Shown here in pieces: positions 24,040 to 31,890 of a stretch of DNA of 45,325 nt (the first letter of the stretch is position 1; every line of letters starts with the position of its first letter). The DNA comes from Malikia granosa (GTDB lineage Bacteria; Pseudomonadota; Gammaproteobacteria; Burkholderiales; Burkholderiaceae_C). The translations under genes were made by a program, and so were the position numbers. A model generated the notes under the pieces. The model was not told the DNA's origin, did not search any database, and saw only the letters and a list, made by a program, of their open reading frames with translations. The stretch is taken from assembly GCF_002980595.1 (NCBI RefSeq), contig NZ_PVLQ01000001.1, positions 1 through 45,325 of the forward strand, given 5' to 3'.

Positions 24040-25605
24040 ATGACCCAGACGCCCACCGCACTGACCACCGACGACTACCTCAAGAAGATCCTGACTGCCC
24101 GCGTCTACGACGTCGCCAGCGAGACCGCGCTCGAGCCGGCGCGCAACCTGAGCCGACGCCTGCGCAACACCATCCTGCTCAAGCGCGAGGACCAGCAGCC
24201 GGTGTTCAGCTTCAAGCTGCGCGGCGCCTACAACAAGATGGCGCACCTGAGTCCCGAGCAGCTGGCCAAGGGCGTGATCTGCGCCTCGGCCGGCAACCAT
24301 GCGCAGGGCGTCGCCCTGGGCGGACGCAAGCTCGGTACCCGCGCCGTGATCGTCATGCCGACCACCACGCCCCAGCTCAAGATCGATGCGGTCAAGGCGC
24401 TCGGCGGCGAGGTGGTGCTGGCCGGCGAGAGCTACTCCGACGCCTACGACCATTCGGTCAAGCTGCAGCAGGAAGAGGGCCTGACCTTCGTCCATCCCTT
24501 CGACGATCCGGACGTGATCGCCGGCCAGGGCACGATCGCGATGGAGATCCTGCGCCAGCTGCAGGGCCTGGGCTCGGACCGGCTCGACGCGGTGTTCGTG
24601 GCCATCGGCGGCGGCGGCCTGATCGCGGGCGTGGCCAGCTACATCAAGGCGCTGCGACCCGAGATCAAGGTCATCGGGGTGCAGATGAACGACTCCTGCG
24701 CAATGATGCAGTCGGTCGCCGCCGGCCACCGTGTCACCCTGTCCGAGGTCGGGCTGTTCTCGGACGGCACTGCGGTCAAGCTGGTCGGCGAGGAGACCTT
24801 CCGGATCGCGCAGCAGCTGGTCGACGGCTATGTGGCGGTCGATACCGACGAGGTCTGCGCCGCGATCAAGGACATCTTCGTCGACACCCGCTCGATCGTC
24901 GAGCCGTCCGGCGCGCTGGCGGTGGCGGCGATCAAGAAATATGTCGCCGAGCAGCAGGCCGAGGGCCAGACCTATGCCGCCATCCTGTGCGGCGCCAACA
25001 TGAACTTCGACCGGCTGCGCTTCGTCGCCGAGCGCGCCGAGGTCGGCGAGGAGCGCGAGGCGCTGTTCGCCGTCACCATCCCCGAGGAGCGCGGCAGCTT
25101 CCGCCGCTTCCTCGAGACGATCGAGCATCTGCCGGGCGGCCCGCGCAGCGTGACCGAGTTCAACTACCGCATCAGCGACGAGAAGGTCGCCCATGTGTTC
25201 CTGGGCCTGACCACCTCGGCCAGGGGCGAGAGCGCCGAGATCGCGGCCAGCTTCGGCCGGCAGGGCTTCTCGACGCTGGACCTGACCCACGACGACCTGG
25301 CGCAGGAACATATCCGCCACATGGTCGGCGGCCATTCGCCGCTGGCGCAGGACGAGCGGCTGCTGCGCTTCACCTTCCCCGAGCGTCCGGGCGCGCTGCT
25401 CAAGTTCCTGAGCCTGATGCGGCCGAACTGGAACATCAGCCTGTTCCACTACCGCAACCAGGGCGCCGACTACGGCCGCATCCTGGTCGGGCTGCAGGTG
25501 CCGCAGGCCGACGGCCAGGCCTTTGAGGACTTCATCGCCCAACTCGGCTACCCGCATGTCGAGGAAACCGGCAACCCGATCTACCGCCTGTTCCTGCAGG
25601 ACTGA
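24040..25605 (+). CDS. ilvA: Biosynthetic threonine ammonia-lyase (threonine deaminase)
   Basis: A 521-residue PLP enzyme that converts threonine to 2-oxobutanoate plus ammonia, the first committed step of isoleucine synthesis. The catalytic domain has FSFKLRGAYN (PLP Lys59), SAGNHAQGVA and the phosphate-binding GGGGLIAG. The C-terminal about 190 residues form the regulatory region with two ACT-like units (near residues 340-415 and 440-515), the arrangement that gives isoleucine inhibition and valine activation. Length agrees with the biosynthetic rather than the catabolic enzyme. It stands alone here. Confidence 0.96.
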   Translation: MTQTPTALTTDDYLKKILTARVYDVASETALEPARNLSRRLRNTILLKREDQQPVFSFKLRGAYNKMAHLSPEQLAKGVICASAGNHAQGVALGGRKLGTRAVIVMPTTTPQLKIDAVKALGGEVVLAGESYSDAYDHSVKLQQEEGLTFVHPFDDPDVIAGQGTIAMEILRQLQGLGSDRLDAVFVAIGGGGLIAGVASYIKALRPEIKVIGVQMNDSCAMMQSVAAGHRVTLSEVGLFSDGTAVKLVGEETFRIAQQLVDGYVAVDTDEVCAAIKDIFVDTRSIVEPSGALAVAAIKKYVAEQQAEGQTYAAILCGANMNFDRLRFVAERAEVGEEREALFAVTIPEERGSFRRFLETIEHLPGGPRSVTEFNYRISDEKVAHVFLGLTTSARGESAEIAASFGRQGFSTLDLTHDDLAQEHIRHMVGGHSPLAQDERLLRFTFPERPGALLKFLSLMRPNWNISLFHYRNQGADYGRILVGLQVPQADGQAFEDFIAQLGYPHVEETGNPIYRLFLQD

Positions 25606-25689
25606 AGCGGCCTGACCTGCCTGCGCCGCCTTGGCCGCCGGCGGGCCGACCGGGCCGTTCGCGGGCCAGACTGGCCAGATGAATGGAGG

Positions 25690-26151
25690 TCAGCGCCTGG
25701 CCGGCAGGCTCAGGCGCTGCGTGGCTTCGCCCTCGACCGGGCCGAGCAGCACCTCGCGCGGGGTGAGCTCGCGCAGCACCAAGCCGCCGGGCAGCTCGTC
25801 GCCGATCCGGTAGGGCTTGGCGGGCTTGCCGTCGCTGGCGATCAGCGCCGCGCCGCGGCCGGCGCCGTCGCGCACCACGCCGAGCAGCACATGGCGGCTG
25901 GCCTCGATCGGCTCGCCCTCGGTCTGGGACGCGACCACGTTGACGGCACCGAGGCCACGCGCGACCGCCTCCGGATCGACCGTGGCCGGCTCGGCGGCCG
26001 GCGCCGGTACCTTGACCAGCTCGGCATCGCCCCAGGCGCGCAGGCCCCAGTAGCTGGCCGACAGGCCGGCCAGCAGCCAGAGGCCGGCGGCCAGCCAGCG
26101 CGGCGCTGCCGAGGCAGCCAGGGCGGGACGCAGGGAGCGGAGCGATGTCAT
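25690..26151 (-). CDS. gspC: Type II secretion system protein GspC (short form)
   Basis: A 153-residue inner-membrane protein with one N-terminal transmembrane helix (WLAAGLWLLAGLSASYWGLRAW, about 19-40). The periplasmic part carries the HR-domain pattern: SRHVLLGVVRDG, GAALIASDGKPAKPYRIGDEL, then GLVLRELTPREVLL. GspC links the inner-membrane platform to the GspD secretin. The PDZ or coiled-coil C-terminus of longer GspC proteins is missing. It is divergent from gspG. ATG 26151 (MTSLRSL) was chosen; the frame extends a further 13 residues. Confidence 0.82.
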   Translation of the reverse strand: MTSLRSLRPALAASAAPRWLAAGLWLLAGLSASYWGLRAWGDAELVKVPAPAAEPATVDPEAVARGLGAVNVVASQTEGEPIEASRHVLLGVVRDGAGRGAALIASDGKPAKPYRIGDELPGGLVLRELTPREVLLGPVEGEATQRLSLPARR

Positions 26152-26177
26152 GTTGGGCTGAACTCTAGTGTCATGAT

Positions 26178-26197
26178 GGGCCCTTATCATAGGGCCC
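26178..26197. promoter_or_regulatory. Palindrome in the gspC-gspG divergent promoter region
   Basis: GGGCCCT (26178-26184) and AGGGCCC (26191-26197) flank TATCAT, giving a 20-bp dyad. The AT-rich centre resembles a -10 element (TTATCATA), so a bound dimer would overlap a promoter. It lies 27 bases upstream of gspC's ATG and 60 bases upstream of gspG's predicted TTG, so both directions could be affected. Confidence 0.4.
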
Positions 26198-26257
26198 GGT
26201 CATTGCTTTCATTTGACGGGTCGGCCTGCGCTGTGCGCGCCCCCATGGAGATCTCCC

Positions 26258-26716
26258 TTGTCCAGTCCTTGCAACTTCTCATCGCGCCGCCAGCCGGCTC
26301 CCGGCACCCGTTCGCGCGGCTTCACCCTGATCGAGCTGATGGTGGTGCTGGTCATCATCGGCGTGCTGGCCGCGCTGATCGTGCCCAATGTGCTCGACCG
26401 CGCCGACGACTCGCGCGTGACGGCGGCCAAGACCGACGTCAACAACCTGATGCAGGCGCTCAAGCTCTACAAGCTCGACAACCAGCGTTTCCCGAGCGGC
26501 GAACAGGGCCTGCAGGCCCTGGTGAGCAAGCCCAGCGCGGCTCCGGTGCCGGGCAACTGGCGGCCCTATCTCGACAAGCTGCCGGCCGACCCCTGGGGCA
26601 ATCCCTACCAGTACCTGAGCCCGGGCCTGCACGGTCCGGTCGACGTGCTGTCGCTGGGCGCCGACGGCAAGGCCGGTGGCGAAGGCCGCGATGCCGACAT
26701 CGGCAGCTGGCAGTAA
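26258..26716 (+). CDS. gspG: Type II secretion major pseudopilin GspG
   Basis: A 152-residue prepilin. After a 23-residue leader the processing site RG/FTLIEL is followed by the hydrophobic helix MVVLVIIGVLAALIVPNVL. The C-terminal domain has the typical calcium-site region (PWGNPYQYLSPG, then LSLGADGKAGGEG). It is the main subunit of the T2SS pseudopilus and needs a prepilin peptidase, which is not in this window. No ATG is available. TTG 26258 was chosen because GGAG lies about 7 bases upstream; TTG 26213 is the alternative. First gene of gspG-H-I-J-K-L-M-N-D-E. Confidence 0.95.
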   Translation: MSSPCNFSSRRQPAPGTRSRGFTLIELMVVLVIIGVLAALIVPNVLDRADDSRVTAAKTDVNNLMQALKLYKLDNQRFPSGEQGLQALVSKPSAAPVPGNWRPYLDKLPADPWGNPYQYLSPGLHGPVDVLSLGADGKAGGEGRDADIGSWQ

Positions 26717-26722
26717 AGCGCC

Positions 26723-27178
26723 ATGGCCGCACGCCAGCGTGGCTTCACGCTGCTCGAGCTGCTGGTCGTGCTGGCCATCATCGGCCTGGCCACGGCAGGC
26801 GTGACCCTGTCGCTGCCCGACGCCAAGCCGCTCGAGCGCGATGCCCAGCGCCTGGCCGCCCTGCTCGAGTCGGCGCGCGCCCATGCCCGCGCCAGCGCCG
26901 CGGCCGTGGAATGGCGCGCGACCGCGCGCGGCTTCGAGTTCACCGGTGCGAACCGCCCGGCCAGCGGCGAGGAGGCCCTGGCCGCGCGCGACTGGCTGGC
27001 CGAAGGGGTGCAGGCGCGGATCGAGCGGCCGGCCGGAGCGCGCACGCTGCGGCTCGGGCCAGAACCCTTGATTCCGGCCCAGACCCTGGTGCTGAGCCTG
27101 GGCGGGCGCAGCCTGCGCCTGGTCAGCGACGGCTTCCTGCCCTTCAGCGTGCAGGCCGCCGAGCCCGGATCGCCTTGA
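26723..27178 (+). CDS. gspH: Type II secretion minor pseudopilin GspH
   Basis: A 151-residue minor pseudopilin. The N-terminus MAARQRG/FTLLELLVVLAIIG gives a very short leader and a canonical prepilin peptidase site with Glu5. The body (LAALLESARAHARASAAAVEW) fits the GspH family. It is thought to sit at or near the pseudopilus tip with GspI, GspJ and GspK. It starts 6 bases after gspG. Confidence 0.88.
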   Translation: MAARQRGFTLLELLVVLAIIGLATAGVTLSLPDAKPLERDAQRLAALLESARAHARASAAAVEWRATARGFEFTGANRPASGEEALAARDWLAEGVQARIERPAGARTLRLGPEPLIPAQTLVLSLGGRSLRLVSDGFLPFSVQAAEPGSP

Positions 27179-27183
27179 TCGAG

Positions 27184-27567
27184 ATGCGCGCGCACCGGCC
27201 GCACCAGCGCGGCTTCACGCTGGTTGAAATCCTGGTGGCACTGGCCATCGTGGCGGTCGCGCTCAGCGCCGGACTGCAGGCCAGCGGCGCGCTGACCCGC
27301 GCCGCCGAGCGCCAGCCCAGGCAATGGCTGGCCCAGCTCTGCGCCGAGAACGAACTGGTCAGGCTGCGCCTGCTGCGTCAGCTGCCGCCGGTCGGCGAGT
27401 CGAGCTCGAGCTGCGAGCAGGCCGGCCAGACCTTCACGATCCGGCTGCGCGTCAATCCGACGCCGAACCCCAGCTTCAGGCGCGTCGAAGCCGCGATCGA
27501 CAACCCCGATCCGGCCGCTGGCGGCGGACGCCTGCTGCAGCTGAGCACGATCATGGGGCGCTACTGA
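27184..27567 (+). CDS. gspI: Type II secretion minor pseudopilin GspI
   Basis: A 127-residue minor pseudopilin with prepilin site HQRG/FTLVEILVALAIVAVALSA. The C-terminal region includes two Cys residues and a closing LLQLSTIMGRY. GspI nucleates the tip complex with GspJ and GspK. ATG 27184 was chosen. A TTG at 27175 that overlaps the gspH stop (TTGA) would add three residues and could be the coupled start instead. Its stop overlaps the gspJ ATG (TGATG). Confidence 0.88.
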   Translation: MRAHRPHQRGFTLVEILVALAIVAVALSAGLQASGALTRAAERQPRQWLAQLCAENELVRLRLLRQLPPVGESSSSCEQAGQTFTIRLRVNPTPNPSFRRVEAAIDNPDPAAGGGRLLQLSTIMGRY

Positions 27568-28268
27568 TGCGGACTGGAACCCGTCCCGGGCCGATGCGCG
27601 GCCTGACGCTGATCGAGCTGCTGATCGCGATGGCGCTGCTGTCCATGCTCGCGCTGCTGAGCTGGCGCACGCTCGACGGCATGACGCGCGCGCAATCGAT
27701 CACGCAGGAGCAGCTCGATCGCTGGAGCCAGTGGCAGACCGCATTGGCGCAATGGGATGCCGACCTCGATGCCGCGCTCGCGACCGAGCAGGTCGCGCCA
27801 ATCGACTTCGACGGCCGCGTGCTGCGCATCACGCGCGGCGACCCGGACCGGGGCCCGGACCAGGGACTGCGCGTGGTCGGCTGGAGCTTGCAGGCCGATC
27901 CGCAATCGGGCGCGCTGCGCTGGGCGCGCTGGACCTCGGCCCCGCTGCGCCGGGCCAGCGAACTCGAGCAGGCCTGGCAGCAGGTCGCGCAATGGGGCCG
28001 CAACCCGAGCGCCCAGGACCGCCTGCAGCAGGTGCTGCTGACGCCGGCCACGTCCTGGCAGCTGTTCTTCCACCGCGGCGGCGCCTGGAGCAACCCGCAG
28101 TCGGCCGAGGGTTCGGTCAACCCGGCAAACGACCCGGCGCTCAACCAGGCGGCCAAGCCGCTGCCCGACGGCGTGCGCCTGCTGCTGACCCTGCCGGCGG
28201 GCGGCAATCCCGGCGGCCAGCTGGTGCGCGACTGGGTCCGCCCCAGCCTCGGCGGAGAAGGCCAGTGA
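27567..28268 (+). CDS. gspJ: Type II secretion minor pseudopilin GspJ
   Basis: A 233-residue minor pseudopilin. The prepilin site MRG/LTLIELLIAMALLSMLALL is followed by SWRTLDGMTRAQ, typical of GspJ. It forms the tip complex with GspI and GspK. The start codon shares one base with the gspI stop. The end overlaps the gspK GTG (GTGA), so the three are translated in sequence. Confidence 0.9.
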   Translation: MRTGTRPGPMRGLTLIELLIAMALLSMLALLSWRTLDGMTRAQSITQEQLDRWSQWQTALAQWDADLDAALATEQVAPIDFDGRVLRITRGDPDRGPDQGLRVVGWSLQADPQSGALRWARWTSAPLRRASELEQAWQQVAQWGRNPSAQDRLQQVLLTPATSWQLFFHRGGAWSNPQSAEGSVNPANDPALNQAAKPLPDGVRLLLTLPAGGNPGGQLVRDWVRPSLGGEGQ

Positions 28269-29257
28269 GGCCGGCGCCATCCGCCCGACAGGCCAGTCCG
28301 GTCCACCAGCGTGGCGCGGCGCTGCTGCTGGCCATGCTGACCGTGGCCCTGGTGGCCTCGATCAGCGCGGCCGCCTACTGGCAGCAGTGGCGCAGCCAGC
28401 AGCTCGAGCAGACGGCGCGCGAGCGCGCGCAATCGCTCTGGCTGCTGACCGGGGCGCTCGACTGGTCGCGGCTGATCCTGCGCGAGGACGCGCGCGCCAG
28501 CAGCGTCGACCACCTGGCCGAACCCTGGGCCATCCCGCTGCAGGAGACCCGCTTGTCGAGCTTCCTGACCGGGGCCGAAAGCGCCCAGGTCGACGACGGC
28601 GCGCTCGATGCCCGGCTCTCGGGCGGCATCAGCGACGAGCAGGGCAAGCTCAATTTCCGCAACCTGATCGAAGCCAGCGGCGAACGGGCCCAGCTCGCGG
28701 CCGTCGAACGCCAGGCCTTCCTGCGGCTGTTTGCCGCGCTCGGCCTGCCATCGAGCGAGCTGCAGCAGCTCATGCAGGGCCTGCTGGCCGCCTACGACAG
28801 CGATCCGGCTTCCGCCGAGCAGCGGCTGCTGCGACCGCAACGCTTCGAGCAGCTGGCCTGGTTCGGCCTGTCGCGCCAGACGCTGGAGCGGCTCGCCCCC
28901 CATGCCACCTGGCTGCCCGAGCCGACCCCGCTCAACCTCAACACGGCCAGCGCGCTGGCGCTGCATGCCAGCCTGGCCGGTCTCGACCTGGGCCAGGCGC
29001 AGTCGCTGCTCGCCCAGCGCGAACGCCGGCATTTCGCTGCCATCAACGAGCTCGGCGAGCAGCTGCCCGCGATCGCCGCCGAGCTCAAGCCACAGCGCCA
29101 TGCCGTCTCGAGCCGCTACTTCCGCGTGCGCGGGCTGCTGCAGATCGACGGCGCGACCCTGGAGCAGGACGCACTGGTGCAGCGCAGCGGCATCCAGGTC
29201 CGGGTGCTCTGGCGCGCGCATGGCGGCCTGAAGCGTCAAATCCCGGTTCTAGAATGA
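28265..29257 (+). CDS. gspK: Type II secretion minor pseudopilin GspK
   Basis: A 330-residue atypical pseudopilin. The N-terminus after the leader is HQRG/AALLLAMLTVALVASISAAAYW, lacking the conserved Glu5 as is normal for GspK, which caps the pseudopilus. The large helical periplasmic domain includes DEQGKLNFRNL and LNLNTASALAL, the helix-hairpin-helix-like repeat region of the family. Starts with GTG overlapping the gspJ stop. Confidence 0.92.
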   Translation: MRPAPSARQASPVHQRGAALLLAMLTVALVASISAAAYWQQWRSQQLEQTARERAQSLWLLTGALDWSRLILREDARASSVDHLAEPWAIPLQETRLSSFLTGAESAQVDDGALDARLSGGISDEQGKLNFRNLIEASGERAQLAAVERQAFLRLFAALGLPSSELQQLMQGLLAAYDSDPASAEQRLLRPQRFEQLAWFGLSRQTLERLAPHATWLPEPTPLNLNTASALALHASLAGLDLGQAQSLLAQRERRHFAAINELGEQLPAIAAELKPQRHAVSSRYFRVRGLLQIDGATLEQDALVQRSGIQVRVLWRAHGGLKRQIPVLE

Positions 29258-29308
29258 TCCGCTCCCGGCCTGCAATTTCCTCCCTCATTCACCTCCCCGG
29301 AATCCGAT

Positions 29309-30562
29309 GTGCTGCTGCTGACCCCTGTTGAAACCGCCTCGACCGGCTCCGAGCCCGGAACAGCCTGGCGCTGGGCCCAGTCACCCGATGGACTGAAGCT
29401 GGCCCGGCAGGGCCTGTCACCGATCACCGATCTGCCGCAGGAGGCGGAATGCGTGCTGGTGATCCCGCCGGAACAGCTGTCCTGGCACCGCGTCAGCTGG
29501 CCCAAGATCGCGCCGGCGCGCTGGCGTGCCGCGCTCGAGGGCCTGCTCGAGGAGCATCTGCTCGACGATCCCGCGCTGCTGCATTTCGCGCTTGAGCCCG
29601 GCCTCAAGCCCGGAGCGGCCGGCAGCGGCTGGGTCGCCGTCTGCCACAAGGCCAGGCTGCATGCGCAGCTGCAGGCGCTCGAGCAGGCCGGCCGGCCGGT
29701 CGGGCGCATCCTGCCGGCGGCCTGCCCCCAGCCTGTGCCCCAGCTCTGGCTGCAGGGCGAGGGCGACCGTTCCTGGGCCATCGCAGCCGGGCCCGAGGGC
29801 TTGCTGGTGCTGCCGCTGGCCGATGCGGCCAATGCCGACCCGAGCCGCAGCGAGCCCGCCATACCGGCCAGCCTCAGGCTGTGGCTGGCGCAGGACCCGT
29901 CCGACGGCGAAGCCAGCCATCCCGCAGCCTACGCCGATGCCGCCCACCTCGCGCTGGCCGAACAGGCCTGGCCCGAACTGCCGTGGAGCGTGGCCAGCGC
30001 GCCCGAGCGCTGGCTGCAATCGCTGCGCCAGGGCTGGAACCTGGCCCAGTTCGACCTGAGGCTGTCGGCCAGCCAGCGCCGGGGCCAATGGCTGCCGCGC
30101 GCCTGGCGCACGCTGGCGCGCGACCCGGCCTGGCGCCCGGTGCGCTGGAGCCTGGGCGCGCTGCTCGGCCTGCAGCTGCTCGGGCTCAACCTGCTGGCCT
30201 GGCAGGAGCAGGCTGCCTATCGCAAGCAGCAAGCCGAGCTGCAGTCCCTGCTGACGCAGACCTTTCCCCAGGTCCAGCTGGTGCTGGACGCGCCGCGCCA
30301 GATGCAGGCCGAGCTCGAGCGCCTGCGCCAGCAGCGCGGCGAACTCGGCGGCGGCGACCTCGAGAGCCTGCTCGCGGCGCTGGGCGCCAGCGGCCAGCCA
30401 CCCAGCTGGCAGAAGATCGAATTCGGGCCCGGCCAGGCCAAGCTGATCGGCATCCGGCTGGATGCCGCGGCCGAGCAGTCGCTGCAAGGCGCGCTGCAGG
30501 CGCGTGGCTGGCGCGTCGAGCCGCAGGGCAACGACTGGCGCCTGGAATGGGAGAGAAAATGA
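29309..30562 (+). CDS. gspL: Type II secretion system protein GspL
   Basis: A 417-residue inner-membrane platform protein. The N-terminal about 260 residues are the actin-like cytoplasmic domain that binds the GspE ATPase (e.g. VLVIPPEQLSWHRVSWP). One transmembrane helix follows (LGALLGLQLLGLNLLAW, about 282-298), then a coiled-coil/ferredoxin-like periplasmic part. Starts with GTG 29309; the overlapping ATG at 29307 is in another frame that stops after four codons. Its stop overlaps the gspM ATG. Confidence 0.9.
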   Translation: MLLLTPVETASTGSEPGTAWRWAQSPDGLKLARQGLSPITDLPQEAECVLVIPPEQLSWHRVSWPKIAPARWRAALEGLLEEHLLDDPALLHFALEPGLKPGAAGSGWVAVCHKARLHAQLQALEQAGRPVGRILPAACPQPVPQLWLQGEGDRSWAIAAGPEGLLVLPLADAANADPSRSEPAIPASLRLWLAQDPSDGEASHPAAYADAAHLALAEQAWPELPWSVASAPERWLQSLRQGWNLAQFDLRLSASQRRGQWLPRAWRTLARDPAWRPVRWSLGALLGLQLLGLNLLAWQEQAAYRKQQAELQSLLTQTFPQVQLVLDAPRQMQAELERLRQQRGELGGGDLESLLAALGASGQPPSWQKIEFGPGQAKLIGIRLDAAAEQSLQGALQARGWRVEPQGNDWRLEWERK

Positions 30563-31074
30563 CGACGATCTTGAACACCCGCTGGCAGGCCTGGCTGGCC
30601 ACGCGCGCGCCGCGCGAACGGCTGGCCCTGCAATCGGCGGCCTGGCTGCTGCTGGCGGCGCTGCTCTGGAGCCTGGCGATCGCGCCGGCCTGGCGCACCC
30701 TGCAGGCGGCGCCCGCCAGGCAGGCCGCCCTGCTGCCGCAGCTGCACCAGATGCGCGCGATGGCAACCGAGGCCAAGGCCCTGCAGCAGTCCGACAGCGC
30801 CCGGCCACCGGCCTGGTCCGAGCGGCTGCGCACGCTCGAGGCAACGACCCAGCGCCTGCTCAAGGACAAGGCCCAGCTCAGCCCGGCAGGCGAGCAGGTC
30901 ACCGTCATCCTGCGCGACGCGGCGCCGGGCGCGTTGGCGCAATGGCTGCAGGAAACCCGGGTCAACGCCCGCCTGCGCCCGATCCAGGTCCAGCTCGAGC
31001 GCAGCGGATCGGCCGGCGCCTGGCGCTGGCAGGGCCAGCTGGTGCTGGGCGACCCGAGCGGAGCCGGCACATGA
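30559..31074 (+). CDS. gspM: Type II secretion system protein GspM
   Basis: A 171-residue bitopic protein with a transmembrane helix near the N-terminus (LQSAAWLLLAALLWSLAIAPAW, about 24-45) followed by a periplasmic ferredoxin-like domain. It partners GspL in the inner-membrane platform. It is recognised mainly by position between gspL and gspN and by the R-A-P-R-E-R-x-A-L pattern before the helix. Starts at ATGA overlapping gspL and ends at ATGA overlapping gspN. Confidence 0.88.
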   Translation: MTTILNTRWQAWLATRAPRERLALQSAAWLLLAALLWSLAIAPAWRTLQAAPARQAALLPQLHQMRAMATEAKALQQSDSARPPAWSERLRTLEATTQRLLKDKAQLSPAGEQVTVILRDAAPGALAQWLQETRVNARLRPIQVQLERSGSAGAWRWQGQLVLGDPSGAGT

Positions 31075-31886
31075 GGCCGGCCCCGGCGGGCGCCAAGCCC
31101 GGGACGCGACGCGGCAACGGCCTGTTCCTGCTCGCCGCGGCCATCGGCCTGGGCGTCGGAGCCATCAGCTTCGCGCCGGCGCGTGCGCTGGGACTGCTGG
31201 TGCGCGAGGCCAGCGGCGACCAGGTCAGGCTGCTCAACGCGCGCGGCACTGTCTGGCAAGGCCGGGCCGAATGGGTGCTGACGGGCGGGACGGGCAGCCG
31301 CTCGTCCGCCGCCCTGCCGCAGGGCATGAGCTGGAAACTGGCGCCGACCTGGTCTGGCGGACCGGCGCTGCAGCTCAAGCTGTCGGCGCCCTGCTGCACG
31401 CCGCAGGGCCTGGACCTGCTGCTGGCCTGGCGCGCCGGCTCGGCCCGGCTCGAACTCGGCCGCCAGCAAAGCCTCTGGCCGGCGAGCTGGCTCGCGGGCC
31501 TGGGTGCGCCCTGGAACACGATCCAGCTGCAAGGCAGCCTGCAGCTGCAGACCGAGGGCAGCGGCATCGAATGGGCCCAGGGCCGCGCGCGCCTGACCGG
31601 CCCGTTCGAGCTGCAGGCGCTCGACCTGGGATCGAGCCTGTCCACGCTCAAGCCGCTCGGCAGCTACCGGATGCGCTTCGAGCCCGATGCCGGCGGCAGC
31701 CCGCAGCTGCGGCTCGAAACCCTGCGCGGCGAGCTCAAGCTCAGCGGCGAAGGACGCTGGACCGGCCGGCGGCTGCGTTTTCGCGGCGAAGCCGAAGCCG
31801 CCGCGGGCAGCGAACGCGCGCTGTCCAACCTGTTGAACATACTGGGGCGGCGCGATGGCGCGCGCGCCCATATCAGCCTGGGATGA
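31071..31886 (+). CDS. gspN: Type II secretion system protein GspN
   Basis: A 271-residue protein with one N-terminal hydrophobic helix (about 17-35) and a beta-rich periplasmic part. Family features are the V-R-L-L-N-A-R-G-T-V-W-Q-G-R-A motif, and repeated strands ending near GGSPQLRLETLRGELKLSG. GspN is present only in some T2SS loci, and its role is not settled. Start overlaps the gspM stop (ATGA). It ends 4 bases before gspD. Confidence 0.87.
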   Translation: MRPAPAGAKPGTRRGNGLFLLAAAIGLGVGAISFAPARALGLLVREASGDQVRLLNARGTVWQGRAEWVLTGGTGSRSSAALPQGMSWKLAPTWSGGPALQLKLSAPCCTPQGLDLLLAWRAGSARLELGRQQSLWPASWLAGLGAPWNTIQLQGSLQLQTEGSGIEWAQGRARLTGPFELQALDLGSSLSTLKPLGSYRMRFEPDAGGSPQLRLETLRGELKLSGEGRWTGRRLRFRGEAEAAAGSERALSNLLNILGRRDGARAHISLG

Positions 31887-31890
31887 AGTC

